In this document: positions 1-7,639 of the stretch, one piece after another | Numbering within the stretch: position 1 is the first letter of the stretch | How the letters are laid out: every line of letters begins with the position of its first letter | Assembly: GCA_031265345.1 (NCBI GenBank) | Contig: JAISCU010000466.1 | Span: forward strand, 1 to 17,956 | Origin: Bifidobacteriaceae bacterium | Lineage (GTDB): Bacteria > Actinomycetota > Actinomycetes > Actinomycetales > WQXJ01 | Direction: 5' to 3' | DNA length: 17,956 bases | The notes under the pieces: generated by a model | Told to the model about the DNA's origin: nothing | Databases searched by the model: none | Seen by the model: the letters and a program-made list of their open reading frames with translations, nothing else | Program-made: the position numbers and the translations under genes

Positions 1-160
1 GCGGTGGAGCGCGCATAACAGCGGACTCGGTGAGTTTGACCGCGCAGAACAGCGGACTCGTTGAGTTTGACCGCGCAGAACCCCGGACTCGATGAGGTTG
101 ACCGCGCAAAACCCCGGACTCGATGAGGTCAATCAAGCAATGCAGCGGACTCGGCGGGAT
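1..160. repeat. 31-bp tandem repeat array
   Basis: The core GGACTCG recurs with its GG at 23, 54, 85, 116 and 147, an exact 31-bp period. Each unit continues as (G/C)(T/A)TGAG(T/G)TTGACCGCGC and then an A-rich step. The first four units are about 85-95% alike; the fifth (147 onward) keeps only the core, and a degenerate partial unit may lie before position 20. The array may continue upstream of the window. A period of 31 is not a multiple of 3, so it is not a coding repeat. There are no spacers, so it is not CRISPR. Function is unknown. Confidence 0.85.
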
Positions 161-221
161 CGGCGCGGCGCGCGGTGATGGGAGGGGAAGGACGCGGCGC
201 GGTTTCTGGGAGAGCGTTCCG

Positions 222-893
222 TCAGCGCAGAGCGGCGATCATCACGGCGACGAAGTGGCAGGAGAACCCGACGACCGTGCAGGAATGGAAGATCTCATGG
301 AAGCCGAAATAGCGCGGTGACGGATTGGGCCTCTTCAGGGCGTAGATGACCGCCCCGACGGTGTAGGCGATCCCGCCCGCCAGGAGCAGCCAGACTATGG
401 CTGGTCCGGCCCGCCAGAACTGCGGCATGAACCAGATGGCGGCCCAGCCGAGGACCAGGTAGATCGGCACGTAGCTCCAGCGCGGAGCGTCCAGCCACAG
501 CATCCTGACCAGGATCGCCGCCAGAGCCCCTCCCCAGACCAGGCACAGCAGCAGCACGGCGGTGCGGGTCGGCAGGGTCAGAACGGCCAACGGCGTGTAA
601 GTCCCCGCGATGATCAACGCGATGTTGGAATGGTCGAGCCGCCGCAAAGCTCCCGACCAGGCCGGCCCCCAGTTCCCCAGGTGGTAGGTGGCGGAGGTCG
701 CGAACAGCAGCCAGGCGGTCGCGGCGAAGACGGCGCAGGCGGCCTTCGCGCCGGGGCCTTTGGCCAGCACTATCAGGACGATCCCGGCCGCTATGGTGAG
801 CGGGAACATGGCGGCATGGATCCAGCCGCGCAGTCTCGGCTTGGGCTCGGGATCGCTCACCGCTGTGGCTGTGGGCTGGGAAGTCGGTGCCAT
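222..893 (-). CDS. Hemolysin III / PAQR-family integral membrane protein
   Basis: A 223-aa protein of the hemolysin III (TrhA/YqfA, PAQR/CREST) family, probably a seven-helix membrane protein. The family metal-site residues are visible: S67-x3-H71 (SATYH), D87-H88 after the second helix, and the C-terminal HExxH motif with H199 and H203. The frame is open to 1019, but the ATG at 893 is chosen because residues upstream of it are low-complexity and the family homology begins just after. There is no good Shine-Dalgarno. A 14-bp perfect palindrome lies 12 bp upstream. The gene is divergent from the Z-prenyl synthase, the same arrangement as Rv1085c/Rv1086 in M. tuberculosis. Despite the name, haemolytic activity should not be assumed; homologues are linked to membrane-lipid homeostasis. 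Family call is firm, function is not. Confidence 0.92.
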   Translation of the reverse strand: MAPTSQPTATAVSDPEPKPRLRGWIHAAMFPLTIAAGIVLIVLAKGPGAKAACAVFAATAWLLFATSATYHLGNWGPAWSGALRRLDHSNIALIIAGTYTPLAVLTLPTRTAVLLLCLVWGGALAAILVRMLWLDAPRWSYVPIYLVLGWAAIWFMPQFWRAGPAIVWLLLAGGIAYTVGAVIYALKRPNPSPRYFGFHEIFHSCTVVGFSCHFVAVMIAALR

Positions 894-901
894 CGTCACG
901 A

Positions 902-921
902 AAGCTACGGTACCGTAGGTT
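902..921. promoter_or_regulatory. Palindromic operator candidate upstream of hemolysin III gene
   Basis: CTACGGTACCGTAG at 905-918 is a perfect 14-bp palindrome. It extends to 902-921 with one mismatched pair (AA and TT flanks). It ends 12 bp before the ATG of the hemolysin III gene, so a bound protein would block its promoter. The size and symmetry suit a TetR-type dimer, but no such regulator is encoded in the window. The regulator is inferred, not seen. Confidence 0.6.
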
Positions 922-1156
922 CGCTTCCGGCCCAGCATCGAGATGTGCGGGATCGGTGCAGAAATGGCTGAGGTTGTTGGCGGATTTCGGAGCCGCCCGC
1001 AATCCGCGAAAGCCCGCATGCGACAGAGTCTGCCCAGGTCGGGGAGCGGCGACCGGGGCTTGTGGGCAAAGACGAGCCGGCGGCATCGGCGGCGTTCGAA
1101 ACCGGGGACAGACGGGGCCGCCCCGTGCGGTTCAAGTGCGGGCGCGCGGCGCGGGC

Positions 1157-1162
1157 TAGAGT
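1157..1162 (+). promoter_or_regulatory. Candidate -10 element of a leaderless promoter for uppS
   Basis: TAGAGT at 1157-1162 is followed by the six bases tgagcg and then the GTG start at 1169. A transcription start 7 bases after the hexamer would fall on the G of the GTG. No Shine-Dalgarno is present. The only -35-like string is TTCAAG at 1131, spaced rather long at 20 bp. Confidence 0.5.
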
Positions 1163-1168
1163 TGAGCG

Positions 1169-1930
1169 GTGCCTCTCCCGCGAGCGCTCTACCGCGCGTA
1201 CGAGTGGCGCGTGCTCAAGGGGCTGTCGCGCGAGCATGTGCCACGCCACGTCGGCGTGATCCTGGACGGCAACCGGCGCTGGGCCAAGGGCGTGGGCGAA
1301 TCGACCGCCACCGGGCACCAGGTGGGGGCCGACAAGATCAGCGAGTTGCTGAACTGGTCCGAGGAGGTCGGCGTCGAACTGGTGACACTGTGGATGCTCT
1401 CGACCGACAACCTGGAGCGTCCGCCGGAGGAGCTGGGCCAGCTGATGGCGATCATCGAGCAGTCGGTCGAGAACCTGGCCCGCAGCGAGCGGTGGCGCGT
1501 CCAGGTCGTGGGCGCGCTCGACCTGCTGCCCTACGGCACAGCCGAACGCCTGCACCAGGCGCAGGCCCGGACAGCCGAGGTGGATGGGCTCCATGTGAAC
1601 GTCGCGATCGGCTACGGGGGGCGTCGAGAGATTGCCGATGCCGTGCGCTCGCTTCTCGCCGAACAGGCTCGCGCCGGCATATCGATCGACCAGTTGGCCC
1701 AGACCCTGGACGTGGAGCACATCGCCGAGCACCTCTACACGCGCGGCCAGCCCGACCCGGACCTGGTCATCCGCACCTCCGGCGAGCAGCGGCTGTCGGG
1801 TTTCCTGCTGTGGCAATCGGTCCACGCCGAGTACTACTTCTGCGAGGCTTTCTGGCCGGATTTCCGTAAGGTCGACTTCCTGCGGGCGCTGCGATCCTAC
1901 GCCGCCCGCGAGCGCCGCTTGGGGCGTTGA
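1169..1930 (+). CDS. uppS: Z-isoprenyl diphosphate synthase (short-chain, Rv1086-like)
   Basis: A 253-aa cis-prenyltransferase that condenses isopentenyl diphosphate with an allylic diphosphate in Z configuration, feeding polyprenyl-phosphate and cell-wall lipid-carrier synthesis. Visible family motifs: LDGNRRWA at 32-39 with the catalytic Asp33 and Asn35, LSTDNLERP at 77-85, VAIGYGGRREI at 145-155, and the C-terminal PDLVIRTSGEQRLSGFLLWQ block (197-216) with conserved Arg202, Arg208 and Ser210. DGNRRW instead of DGNGRW, and the close match of the C-terminal half to M. tuberculosis Rv1086 as I recall it, favour a short-chain (farnesyl) product, but chain length cannot be settled from sequence. 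GTG start; the upstream gene is divergent and fumC converges on it with a 41-bp gap. Confidence 0.93.
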   Translation: MPLPRALYRAYEWRVLKGLSREHVPRHVGVILDGNRRWAKGVGESTATGHQVGADKISELLNWSEEVGVELVTLWMLSTDNLERPPEELGQLMAIIEQSVENLARSERWRVQVVGALDLLPYGTAERLHQAQARTAEVDGLHVNVAIGYGGRREIADAVRSLLAEQARAGISIDQLAQTLDVEHIAEHLYTRGQPDPDLVIRTSGEQRLSGFLLWQSVHAEYYFCEAFWPDFRKVDFLRALRSYAARERRLGR

Positions 1931-1971
1931 ACCGGGCTGGAGAGCCTCCATGGTTGCGGGCCGCGCGGCGG

Positions 1972-3360
1972 TCAGCGCGGGTGGGTCATCGACATGACGT
2001 CCAACCCTTGATCGAGCCCCGCCTCGGTGATCTTGCCCTCGGCGACCAACCCCAGATCGATCGCGGCCTGGCGGACCGTGGTCCCATGGGCGAGAGAGTA
2101 CTTGGCCACCTTGGCGGCCTCCTCGTAGCCGATGATCCGGTTGAGCGGCGTGACGATGGCGGGCGAGGATTCCGCCAATTCGAGGCAATGGGCCACGTTG
2201 GCGGTGACCCCGTCGACCACTTTGGTGGCCAACAGGCGCGCCACTGCGGACAGCAGATGGATCGATTCCAGCAGCGAGGAGCCGATCAGCGGGATCTGGA
2301 CGTTCAATTCGAAGAAGCCGGATGCCCCGCCCCAGGTGATGGCCGCGTCGTTGCCGATCACTCTTGAACAGACCTGAAGGGTGGCCTCGGGGATGACGGG
2401 GTTGACCTTGCCAGGCATGATGGACGACCCGGGTTGCAGGTCCGGCAGGTGGATCTCACCCAGACCGGCTCTGGGGCCGGAGCTCATCCAGCGCAGGTCG
2501 TTGCAGATCTTGATCAGCGACACGGCGATGGTCTTGAGTTGGCCGGACAGTTCGACTAGAGCGTCGCGGGCGGACTGGGCCTCGAAATGGTTGCGGGCCT
2601 CCTTGATCGGCAACCCGGTGTCCTGGGCCAAGAGCTCGATCACCCGTTCGGGGAAGCCCAAGGGCGTGTTGATGCCGGTCCCCACGGCGGTTCCCCCGAG
2701 CGGCACTTCGACCACCCGCACCAGGGCCGCCGCTATCCGTTCCTCGCCGTACCGGATGGCCGCCTCGTAGCCGGAGAACTCTTGGCCCAAGGTCACCGGC
2801 GTGGCGTCCATCAGGTGCGTCCGCCCGGCCTTGACCACGTCTTTGAATTGATCCGCTTTGGCCGCCAACGCCGTCGCCAGCCGGTCGAGCGCTGGGCTCA
2901 GATCGCGCGAGGACGCCTCGGCGGCCGCCAGATGGACCGAGGTCGGGAAGACGTCGTTGGACGATTGCGACGCGTTGACATGGTCGTTCGGGTGCACCGG
3001 TTCCCCGAGATGCTCGGTCGCCAGGTGGGCCAGGACCTCGTTCATGTTCATGTTCGAGGACGTGCCCGAGCCGGTCTGGTACACATCGACCGGGAACTGG
3101 TCGTCGTGCCGCCCCGCGATCACCTGCTCGGCCGCCCATTCGATGGCCCTGGCCCGTGGACGATCGAGGATTCCCAGCTCGGCGTTCGTCTGGGCCGCCG
3201 CCTTCTTGATCCGGGCCAGCGCGTGGATCTGGGCCGGGTCGAGCGGGCGTCCCGAGATCGGGAAGTTCTCGACCGCCCGCGCCGTCTGGGCCCCGTAGAG
3301 GGCATTGGCCGGGACCAGCACCTCGCCCATGGTGTCGTGTTCAGTTCTGTAGTCGGTCAT
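1972..3360 (-). CDS. fumC: Class II fumarate hydratase
   Basis: A 462-aa enzyme of the aspartase/fumarase superfamily that interconverts fumarate and malate in the TCA cycle; a cytosolic homotetramer. Signatures in order: [10 protein letters not shown] at 96-105, SSNDVFPTS around 133-141, [10 protein letters not shown] at 179-188 with the catalytic-dyad His188 region, [10 protein letters not shown] at 223-232, and the family signature [11 protein letters not shown] at 311-321 containing the catalytic serine. The N-terminal motif GEVLVP with a His-free MG lead and the length both fit FumC rather than aspartase. The frame is open to 3468, but the ATG at 3360 gives the usual FumC start ([14 protein letters not shown]). 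Divergent from the DsbA-like gene across 183 bp. M. tuberculosis fum (Rv1098c) sits in the comparable position. Confidence 0.96.
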   Translation of the reverse strand: MTDYRTEHDTMGEVLVPANALYGAQTARAVENFPISGRPLDPAQIHALARIKKAAAQTNAELGILDRPRARAIEWAAEQVIAGRHDDQFPVDVYQTGSGTSSNMNMNEVLAHLATEHLGEPVHPNDHVNASQSSNDVFPTSVHLAAAEASSRDLSPALDRLATALAAKADQFKDVVKAGRTHLMDATPVTLGQEFSGYEAAIRYGEERIAAALVRVVEVPLGGTAVGTGINTPLGFPERVIELLAQDTGLPIKEARNHFEAQSARDALVELSGQLKTIAVSLIKICNDLRWMSSGPRAGLGEIHLPDLQPGSSIMPGKVNPVIPEATLQVCSRVIGNDAAITWGGASGFFELNVQIPLIGSSLLESIHLLSAVARLLATKVVDGVTANVAHCLELAESSPAIVTPLNRIIGYEEAAKVAKYSLAHGTTVRQAAIDLGLVAEGKITEAGLDQGLDVMSMTHPR

Positions 3361-3530
3361 GGCTCTACCGTCACACGAACGGGGGCACCTCGGGGCGAAC
3401 GCCGCCGGAGTGTCCAGTTGCCGTCGTGGTTCCCTCTGCACGATGCCGCGCATTCGTCCGTCCGCCATCCGCCGGTTTGGCGCCGCCCCGGCTCGAGCGC
3501 CCCCCGGACTGCGGGCGTGGGCGGCTTCGG

Positions 3531-3536
3531 TAGGGT
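3531..3536 (+). promoter_or_regulatory. Candidate -10 element of a leaderless promoter for the DsbA-like gene
   Basis: TAGGGT at 3531-3536 is followed by tgagcgt and then the ATG at 3544. This is nearly the same string as before uppS (TAGAGTTGAGCG). There is no Shine-Dalgarno in the 15 bases before the ATG, so a leaderless transcript is the simplest reading. Confidence 0.5.
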
Positions 3537-3543
3537 TGAGCGT

Positions 3544-4482
3544 ATGTCAGACCAACGCCCGAGCCCGCAGGAGCAGCCCGACCACATCCACACTCATGGC
3601 CCAGGCTTCGTGCCCTGGTACAAGCAGGCCGGGGCCTGGGTGGCGATTGGCGCGGTGGTGGTTGCCTGCTCCCTCGCGATGGTGATCGGCGCTAAGTCGC
3701 TGGCCAACCGGGCGGCATCGGACACCGCTAGCGATAGTCCCAGCGACAGTGCAGCCGGCAGCCAAAGCCCTGGCGCTGAAGCTTCTGCCGACGCGAGCCC
3801 CGAGGCGGACGGCAACTACGACCCGGTGGCGAAAGCCGAATGCCCCGCGACTGGGGAAGCGCCCGCGGCCGAAGCGGGCAAGCCGGCCGGGGCGACGGAC
3901 CTGGGCGGGATCGCGCTCGGCTGCGACGGAGTGCCGGGCGGCCCGGTGGCGGATGCTACCAGGATCTCCGTCGAGGTCATGTCGGACTACATCTGCCCGT
4001 TCTGCCAGCGTTTCGAGGAGCAGGTGGGACCCGCCCTGGAGCAGGCCATGCGCGACGGCCAGGTCAAGGTCACGGTGTACCCGATGGGCTACCTGGACGA
4101 CTTCTCGAGCACTGAGTACTCCTCGCGGGCGGCTCGCGCGGCGGTGGCTGTGGCCGGGCACGAGCCGGGGCATTACTGGGCTTTCAGCGAGTTGCTATGG
4201 CAGAACCAGCCGCCCGAGAACGGTCCTGGGCTGAGCGACCAGGAGATTGCGGACCTGGCGCGCGAGGCCGGGGTGGCCGATGACACGATCGCCCAGTTCA
4301 CCACCGGCGCCTACGACGAATGGGTGGCCAAGACCACCGCCAACGTGGCCGGTTCCGAGGGCTTCCAGGGCACTCCGTGGGTGCTGATCGGGGACGGGAC
4401 CAACAAGTACGCGTGGAATTGGTCCGAAGGCGACCTGCAGACCGCCATCGCTAAGGTGGCGGCAGGCCAGCAGCCGTCGTAG
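3544..4482 (+). CDS. Membrane-anchored DsbA-like thiol-disulfide oxidoreductase
   Basis: A 312-aa protein with a short cytoplasmic N-terminus, one membrane helix at about 31-50, an extracytoplasmic Ala/Ser/Asp/Glu-rich spacer (about 56-95), and a DsbA-like thioredoxin fold (Thioredoxin_4 type) from about 138. The active-site motif is CPFC at 151-154, and the cis-proline loop is Thr277-Pro278. Two further cysteines, C100 and C127, could form a structural disulfide; this is inference. The likely job is oxidising or shuffling disulfides in secreted proteins, as for actinobacterial DsbA-type proteins. The ATG at 3544 is chosen because everything upstream in the frame is antisense to fumC. A charged His-rich segment (DHIHTHG) precedes the helix. 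The partner (a VKOR or DsbB homologue) is not in the window. Confidence 0.92.
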   Translation: MSDQRPSPQEQPDHIHTHGPGFVPWYKQAGAWVAIGAVVVACSLAMVIGAKSLANRAASDTASDSPSDSAAGSQSPGAEASADASPEADGNYDPVAKAECPATGEAPAAEAGKPAGATDLGGIALGCDGVPGGPVADATRISVEVMSDYICPFCQRFEEQVGPALEQAMRDGQVKVTVYPMGYLDDFSSTEYSSRAARAAVAVAGHEPGHYWAFSELLWQNQPPENGPGLSDQEIADLAREAGVADDTIAQFTTGAYDEWVAKTTANVAGSEGFQGTPWVLIGDGTNKYAWNWSEGDLQTAIAKVAAGQQPS

Positions 4483-4516
4483 ACCGCGCTGGCCGTTCGG
4501 ACGGGACGCGCCCCTC

Positions 4517-4795
4517 TCACGGGTGGTAGACGTCTCGCCGGTGGTCGATCCGCACCACAATGACTTCCCGCGCCAGGTCGTCGACCCGGTACAGGATTCG
4601 GTATGTGCCGCGCCTGGCCGACCAGATGCCTTGCAACTCGGCGCGAAGTGGTTTGCCGACCCGGCGTGGGTTGGTGACCAACGGTCCGGTGATGAATTCG
4701 ATCGCCGCCGTTGCCGCGGCCTCCGGAAGTCCATGCCGCAGCGCGCGGGCGACCGGTGCGGTGACGACGAGTTCATACTTGATCTGGTCAGTCAC
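4517..4795 (-). CDS. RelE/ParE-family toxin
   Basis: A 92-aa protein of the RelE/ParE superfamily. The core VGKPLRAELQGIWSARRGTY (46-65) followed by RILYRVDD and an IVVRIDHRRDVY C-terminus is typical of RelE-type mRNA interferases that cut mRNA on the ribosome; candidate catalytic residues are R61, R62, R66 and Tyr90. The start is GTG and overlaps the antitoxin stop by 4 bp (GTGA), which implies translational coupling. The antitoxin comes first, the usual order for relBE and yefM-yoeB modules. Family membership is clear. ParE-like gyrase inhibition is the alternative, but the R-x-Y-R-I/V-x-Y pattern favours RelE. Confidence 0.9.
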   Translation of the reverse strand: MTDQIKYELVVTAPVARALRHGLPEAAATAAIEFITGPLVTNPRRVGKPLRAELQGIWSARRGTYRILYRVDDLAREVIVVRIDHRRDVYHP

Positions 4796-5058
4796 CGTCC
4801 GAGACCCTTGACGGCGTCGATGCCGCGCACCACATCGCCACGGGCGTAGGCCGCGTCAGCTTCCCTGATTCCGGCCAGTGCTTCGGGATCGGACAGGACG
4901 TCAATGGTGTCTTCCAAAGCGGACAAATCTTCCGTGCTGATGACCACCGCTGCGGCTCGGCCGTTGCGGGTGACGGTGACGCGCTCGTGATGGTTCTGGA
5001 CGCGATCTATGACATCGCTGAAGTGATCCCGGACATGTCGCAACGACGCCACGCTCAT
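4792..5058 (-). CDS. Phd/YefM-family antitoxin
   Basis: An 88-aa antitoxin. The N-terminal half (MSVASLRHVRDHFSDVIDRV, then ERVTVTRNGRAAAVVIS) is the Phd/YefM DNA-binding fold. The acidic C-terminal half (about 52-80) would wrap and neutralise the toxin. The frame is open to 5385, but the ATG at 5058 gives the standard N-terminus, and residues upstream have no family resemblance. It should repress its own promoter: a 10-bp palindrome sits across the promoter directly upstream. It overlaps the toxin start by 4 bp. Confidence 0.92.
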   Translation of the reverse strand: MSVASLRHVRDHFSDVIDRVQNHHERVTVTRNGRAAAVVISTEDLSALEDTIDVLSDPEALAGIREADAAYARGDVVRGIDAVKGLGR

Positions 5059-5061
5059 GGC

Positions 5062-5095
5062 CACAATTGTGCCACCTGGACCTGGAGTCGCGCAA
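5062..5095 (-). promoter_or_regulatory. Toxin-antitoxin promoter with overlapping operator palindrome
   Basis: Read on the minus strand: TTGCGC (5095-5090), an 18-bp spacer, CACAAT (5071-5066), then 7 bases to the ATG at 5058. The perfect palindrome CACAATTGTG (5062-5071) covers the -10 and the expected transcription start. That is where a YefM/Phd-type autorepressor should bind. The transcript would be leaderless. Confidence 0.6.
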
Positions 5096-5209
5096 CCTGC
5101 TCGCGCCAACGGATGAGAATGCGGCGGCGGCAGGCCAACAGCCCTAATCGGTCGTGAAACGTCAACTGGGTGTTGCCCGCGCGTTACCGAGACCTGGCAA
5201 GCTGGAGCT

Positions 5210-5686
5210 ATGACTGAAGATAGTTCGGGCTGCCGCAGGCGCATAGCCCTGGTCGCGCATGACAACAAGAAGACCGACCTGCTCCGCTGGGCTGAGTTCA
5301 ACCGGGGCACCCTGGCGCGCCATGAGCTGTGGGCCACCGGCACCACCGGGACGATGCTCGAATTCGAGCTCGGATTGCCGGTCAACCGCCTGTTGTCGGG
5401 GCCGGTCGGCGGCGATCAACAGGTTGGCGCGATGATCGCGGAGGGGCGGCTCGACGTCCTGTTGTTCTTCTGGGACCCGCTCGAACCGCAACCGCACGAT
5501 CCCGACGTGAAGGCCCTGCTGCGCCTCGCCGCGCTTTGGAACGCCCCCGCCGCCTGCAATTCCGCGACCGCCGATCTGATGATCTCGTCGCCGTTGTTCG
5601 CCTCGGACTATCAGTGGGCCAGGCCGCCATTGGAGCCGCGTCAGTGGGACGATCACGGGATTGTGCAGGCGCCGGAAGGCGCGTGA
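5210..5686 (+). CDS. mgsA: Methylglyoxal synthase
   Basis: A 158-aa MgsA that converts dihydroxyacetone phosphate to methylglyoxal and phosphate, a glycolytic bypass used when phosphate is short or sugar phosphates pile up. All family landmarks are present: LVAHDNKK at 14-21 (H17), ATGTTG at 42-47, GPVGGDQQ at 64-71 with catalytic Asp69, LLFFWDPL at 84-91, [10 protein letters not shown] at 96-105 (H96, D99) and CNSATAD at 116-122. The C-terminal tail after about 130 is slightly longer than the roughly 150-aa E. coli enzyme. Starts at ATG 5210; GGAG lies only 2 bases upstream, too close for normal ribosome binding. It stands alone between the toxin-antitoxin pair and the regulator operon; no glyoxalase is in the window. 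Confidence 0.95.
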   Translation: MTEDSSGCRRRIALVAHDNKKTDLLRWAEFNRGTLARHELWATGTTGTMLEFELGLPVNRLLSGPVGGDQQVGAMIAEGRLDVLLFFWDPLEPQPHDPDVKALLRLAALWNAPAACNSATADLMISSPLFASDYQWARPPLEPRQWDDHGIVQAPEGA

Positions 5687-5708
5687 CAGCGTCTGAGGAC
5701 GTCTGAAT

Positions 5709-5720
5709 TGGACGATGCCG
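5709..5720 (+). repeat. 12-mer motif TGGACGATGCCG, copy 1 (intergenic)
   Basis: Exact copy 23 bp after the mgsA stop, in noncoding DNA. It is one of seven exact copies in the window. It points toward copy 2 at 6490-6501. Confidence 0.85.
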
Positions 5721-5778
5721 CTCTTGCGGCTCCCAGCGTCACGCCAGGTTGCCGCCGCCCGTGTTCCTGGCCAGGTGG

Positions 5779-5806
5779 TTGCGTAGTCTGGTTTGTGATG
5801 TAAACT
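5779..5806 (+). promoter_or_regulatory. Promoter of the membrane protein/regulator/ABC operon
   Basis: TTGCGT (5779-5784), a 16-bp spacer and TAAACT (5801-5806), then 7 bases to the ATG at 5814. This is the best -35/-10 pair in the window and again predicts a leaderless mRNA. The surrounding GTTTGTGATGTAAACTAGAT is AT-rich compared with the rest of the window. It is the obvious place for the operon's own HTH regulator to act, which is inference. Confidence 0.6.
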
Positions 5807-5813
5807 AGATTGC

Positions 5814-6524
5814 ATGAGCACAGACGATGCCTTGGGCAAGGATGAGTCGACCCCGGAGAACGGAGTCGACCCGCGCGAGGCTCTCGACCCGCGCGAGGCG
5901 CTTGGCCTCAGCCGGAACGCCGCCGACCGTGCCACCGCGCTCTACAACAACGTGTCCCGTTTCTACACCGGCGCTTGGGGTCTGATTTGGCTGATCGGCT
6001 ACGGCGCCATGTGGCTTGGATCGTTGGGCCACGACGGCGAGCCGCCAGTCTGGGCGTATCTGGTGTTCTTCGGACTGATGGCGATCGGTCTGGTTGCGGG
6101 AGGGATCGTCGGGATCAGGTCGGGCGGCCAGATGGCGGGGCCGTCGCGGCTGGCCGGCGCCCTCTACGGCTGGAGCTGGGTCATCACCTTCGGGGTGGGG
6201 ATGAGCGCCCTCGGATTCATCGTGGACCGGTACGAACTGACCGGGAACGCTATCGGCGTGCTCTACAACGCCGTGGCGGCGGTCTTGGCGGGCGGCCTGT
6301 ACATGGCCGGAGCAGCCACGTTCAAGGAACCGGCGATGTTCGTGGTCGGAGCCGTGATGGCGGGACTGGCGCCGCTCGGTGCGGGAATCGGCGTTCCTGG
6401 CGGCTACTTGGCGATGGCCCTGGTCGGCGGCGGCCTGATGCTCTCCATGTTCGCCACCCAGACCTGGCAGGTGCGCAAGGCTGGGCGGGCGGCATCGTCC
6501 ATCGGGAAAGAACCTTCGCCGTGA
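5814..6524 (+). CDS. Multi-pass membrane protein preceding an HTH regulator
   Basis: A 236-aa protein of unknown function. A hydrophilic N-terminus (1-45) contains a duplicated DPREAL heptad-like unit, encoded by a direct repeat at 5868-5903. About six hydrophobic helices follow (roughly 50-70, 78-100, 108-130, 140-160, 163-182, 185-207), then a short basic tail. Its stop overlaps the GTG of the downstream winged-helix gene by 4 bp (GTGA). Such membrane-protein/HTH_34 pairs next to an ABC exporter suggest a sensor or signalling partner for the regulator, but nothing in the sequence proves this. Near its 3' end it carries an exact copy of the 12-mer motif. Confidence 0.85.
   Translation: MSTDDALGKDESTPENGVDPREALDPREALGLSRNAADRATALYNNVSRFYTGAWGLIWLIGYGAMWLGSLGHDGEPPVWAYLVFFGLMAIGLVAGGIVGIRSGGQMAGPSRLAGALYGWSWVITFGVGMSALGFIVDRYELTGNAIGVLYNAVAAVLAGGLYMAGAATFKEPAMFVVGAVMAGLAPLGAGIGVPGGYLAMALVGGGLMLSMFATQTWQVRKAGRAASSIGKEPSP
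6490..6501 (-). repeat. 12-mer motif TGGACGATGCCG, copy 2
   Basis: Exact copy on the minus strand, within the last codons of the membrane protein gene, where it reads Ala-Ser-Ser. It faces copy 1. Confidence 0.85.
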
Positions 6525-6817
6525 ACGAACTCGACCCGGTGATCCATGCGACCACCAGGCTGCGCATAGTCTCGGCACTGAACGCCATGAGCCCAGGCGA
6601 CAAGGTCGCCTTCAAGGCGCTGCAGAAGATGCTCGGGCTGACAGTGGGCAACCTGTCCGTGCACCTGACCAAGCTGGAGGGCGTCGGCTACGTACGCATC
6701 GACAAGACGTTCGAGGGACGCAAGCCCGCAACCTACGTCGAGTTGACGGCCAAGGGGCGGCTGGCGTTCGAGCAATATCTCAAGGATCTCAAGCAACTAC
6801 TGGGAGAACAACCATGA
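6521..6817 (+). CDS. Winged-helix transcriptional regulator (HTH_34 type)
   Basis: A 98-aa DNA-binding protein resembling the HTH_34 (PF13601) / small MarR-ArsR-like group. The helix-turn-helix spans about 29-55 (VAFKALQKMLGLTVGNLSVH), and the wing about 57-76 contains the typical RKPATYVELTAKGR string. A hydrophobic C-terminal helix (80-95) would dimerise. There are no cysteines, so it is not a thiol- or metal-cysteine sensor. GTG start at 6521 overlaps the preceding stop; GGGAAAG at 6504-6510 is a usable but distant Shine-Dalgarno. Its TGA overlaps the ATPase ATG (ATGA). Tight coupling suggests it regulates this operon. Its ligand is unknown. Confidence 0.92.
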   Translation: MNELDPVIHATTRLRIVSALNAMSPGDKVAFKALQKMLGLTVGNLSVHLTKLEGVGYVRIDKTFEGRKPATYVELTAKGRLAFEQYLKDLKQLLGEQP

Positions 6818-7620
6818 CTGAATCATCACCGGGGAGGCCGCTCGAGATCGAGGGCCTGGTCAAGAGCTACCGCGGTCAACGGGCCGTGGACGGCCTCTCC
6901 TTGAGCGTCGCAGCCGGGGAGATCGTGGGCTTCGTGGGGCCCAACGGCTGCGGCAAGACCACCACCATGCGCTGCGTGGTGGGACTGGCGAGGCCCGACT
7001 CGGGTCGGATCAGGGTGTTCGGCCATGAGCCTTCGGCGCCGGAAGCTCTGGGAATGGTCGGCTCGTTGATCGAGGAACCGGCTCTCTACACCGGTCTGAG
7101 CGGGCGCGGCCATCTGCGTGTGGCTGCTCGTTGGTGCGGGGCCAGCGAGGCCCGTGCCGACGAGGTGCTAGCGCTGGTGGGACTGGCGGAAACCGGCCGC
7201 AAACCCTGCGGCAAGTACTCGATGGGCATGAAGCAGCGCCTCGGCCTGGCCACCGCGCTGCTGAAAGACCCTCAACTGCTGGTGCTGGACGAGCCCTCCA
7301 ACGGACTGGACCCCGCCGGGTTGCGGGACATCCGCAACCTGCTCGGTCGGCTGCGGGCCGAGGGCCGGGCCGTGCTGCTCAGCTCGCACATGTTGGGGGA
7401 GGTCGAGGCCCTGGCCGACCGGCTCGTGATGGTCAGCCGAGGCGAAGTGGTCTATCAAGGCCCGTTGGACGGCGTGCTGGACGCCACCGGCGAACCGCGG
7501 CTGCTGGACGCGTTTCTCGCGTTGACCGAGCCGGCGCCCGGACCGGCAGGATTGTCCGCGACCGGACCCACCGGCGAAGCCCCGGTGGCCGCCAGCCGTG
7601 AAACCGTGTCGATCCGCTAG
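6814..7620 (+). CDS. ABC transporter ATP-binding protein (ABC-2 exporter type)
   Basis: A 268-aa nucleotide-binding subunit of the CcmA/DrrA class. Walker A is GPNGCGKT at 42-49, the signature is YSMGMKQR at 135-142, Walker B LLVLDEP at 155-161 and the switch His is at 192 (SSHML). The Cys in Walker A replaces a more usual Ser and is harmless in this family. The last 30 residues are Pro/Ala/Gly-rich and poorly conserved. A good Shine-Dalgarno (GGGAG at 6802) precedes the ATG by about 7 bases. It pairs with the permease next door; the substrate may be a lipid, drug or peptide and cannot be told from sequence. Confidence 0.95.
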   Translation: MTESSPGRPLEIEGLVKSYRGQRAVDGLSLSVAAGEIVGFVGPNGCGKTTTMRCVVGLARPDSGRIRVFGHEPSAPEALGMVGSLIEEPALYTGLSGRGHLRVAARWCGASEARADEVLALVGLAETGRKPCGKYSMGMKQRLGLATALLKDPQLLVLDEPSNGLDPAGLRDIRNLLGRLRAEGRAVLLSSHMLGEVEALADRLVMVSRGEVVYQGPLDGVLDATGEPRLLDAFLALTEPAPGPAGLSATGPTGEAPVAASRETVSIR

Positions 7621-7639
7621 CGAAACGGAGATGTTCGAA

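Noticed and set aside
1..160. 31-bp repeats as a CRISPR array
   Set aside because: Units are directly adjacent with no spacers, and no cas genes are present.
1931..1971. Terminator between convergent uppS and fumC
   Set aside because: Only short, imperfect GC-rich pairing is visible, which is not distinguishable from background.
905..2188. Minus-strand open frame of 427 codons covering the uppS region
   Set aside because: It is antisense to uppS with all its motifs; low-complexity translation.
2587..3543. Long plus-strand open frame running through fumC into the DsbA-like gene
   Set aside because: It is antisense to a clear fumarase; family homology begins only at the ATG at 3544.
7598..7639. 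GTG at 7598 as start of the ABC permease
   Set aside because: It lies inside the ATPase gene without a Shine-Dalgarno; ATG 7640 has GGAG at proper spacing.
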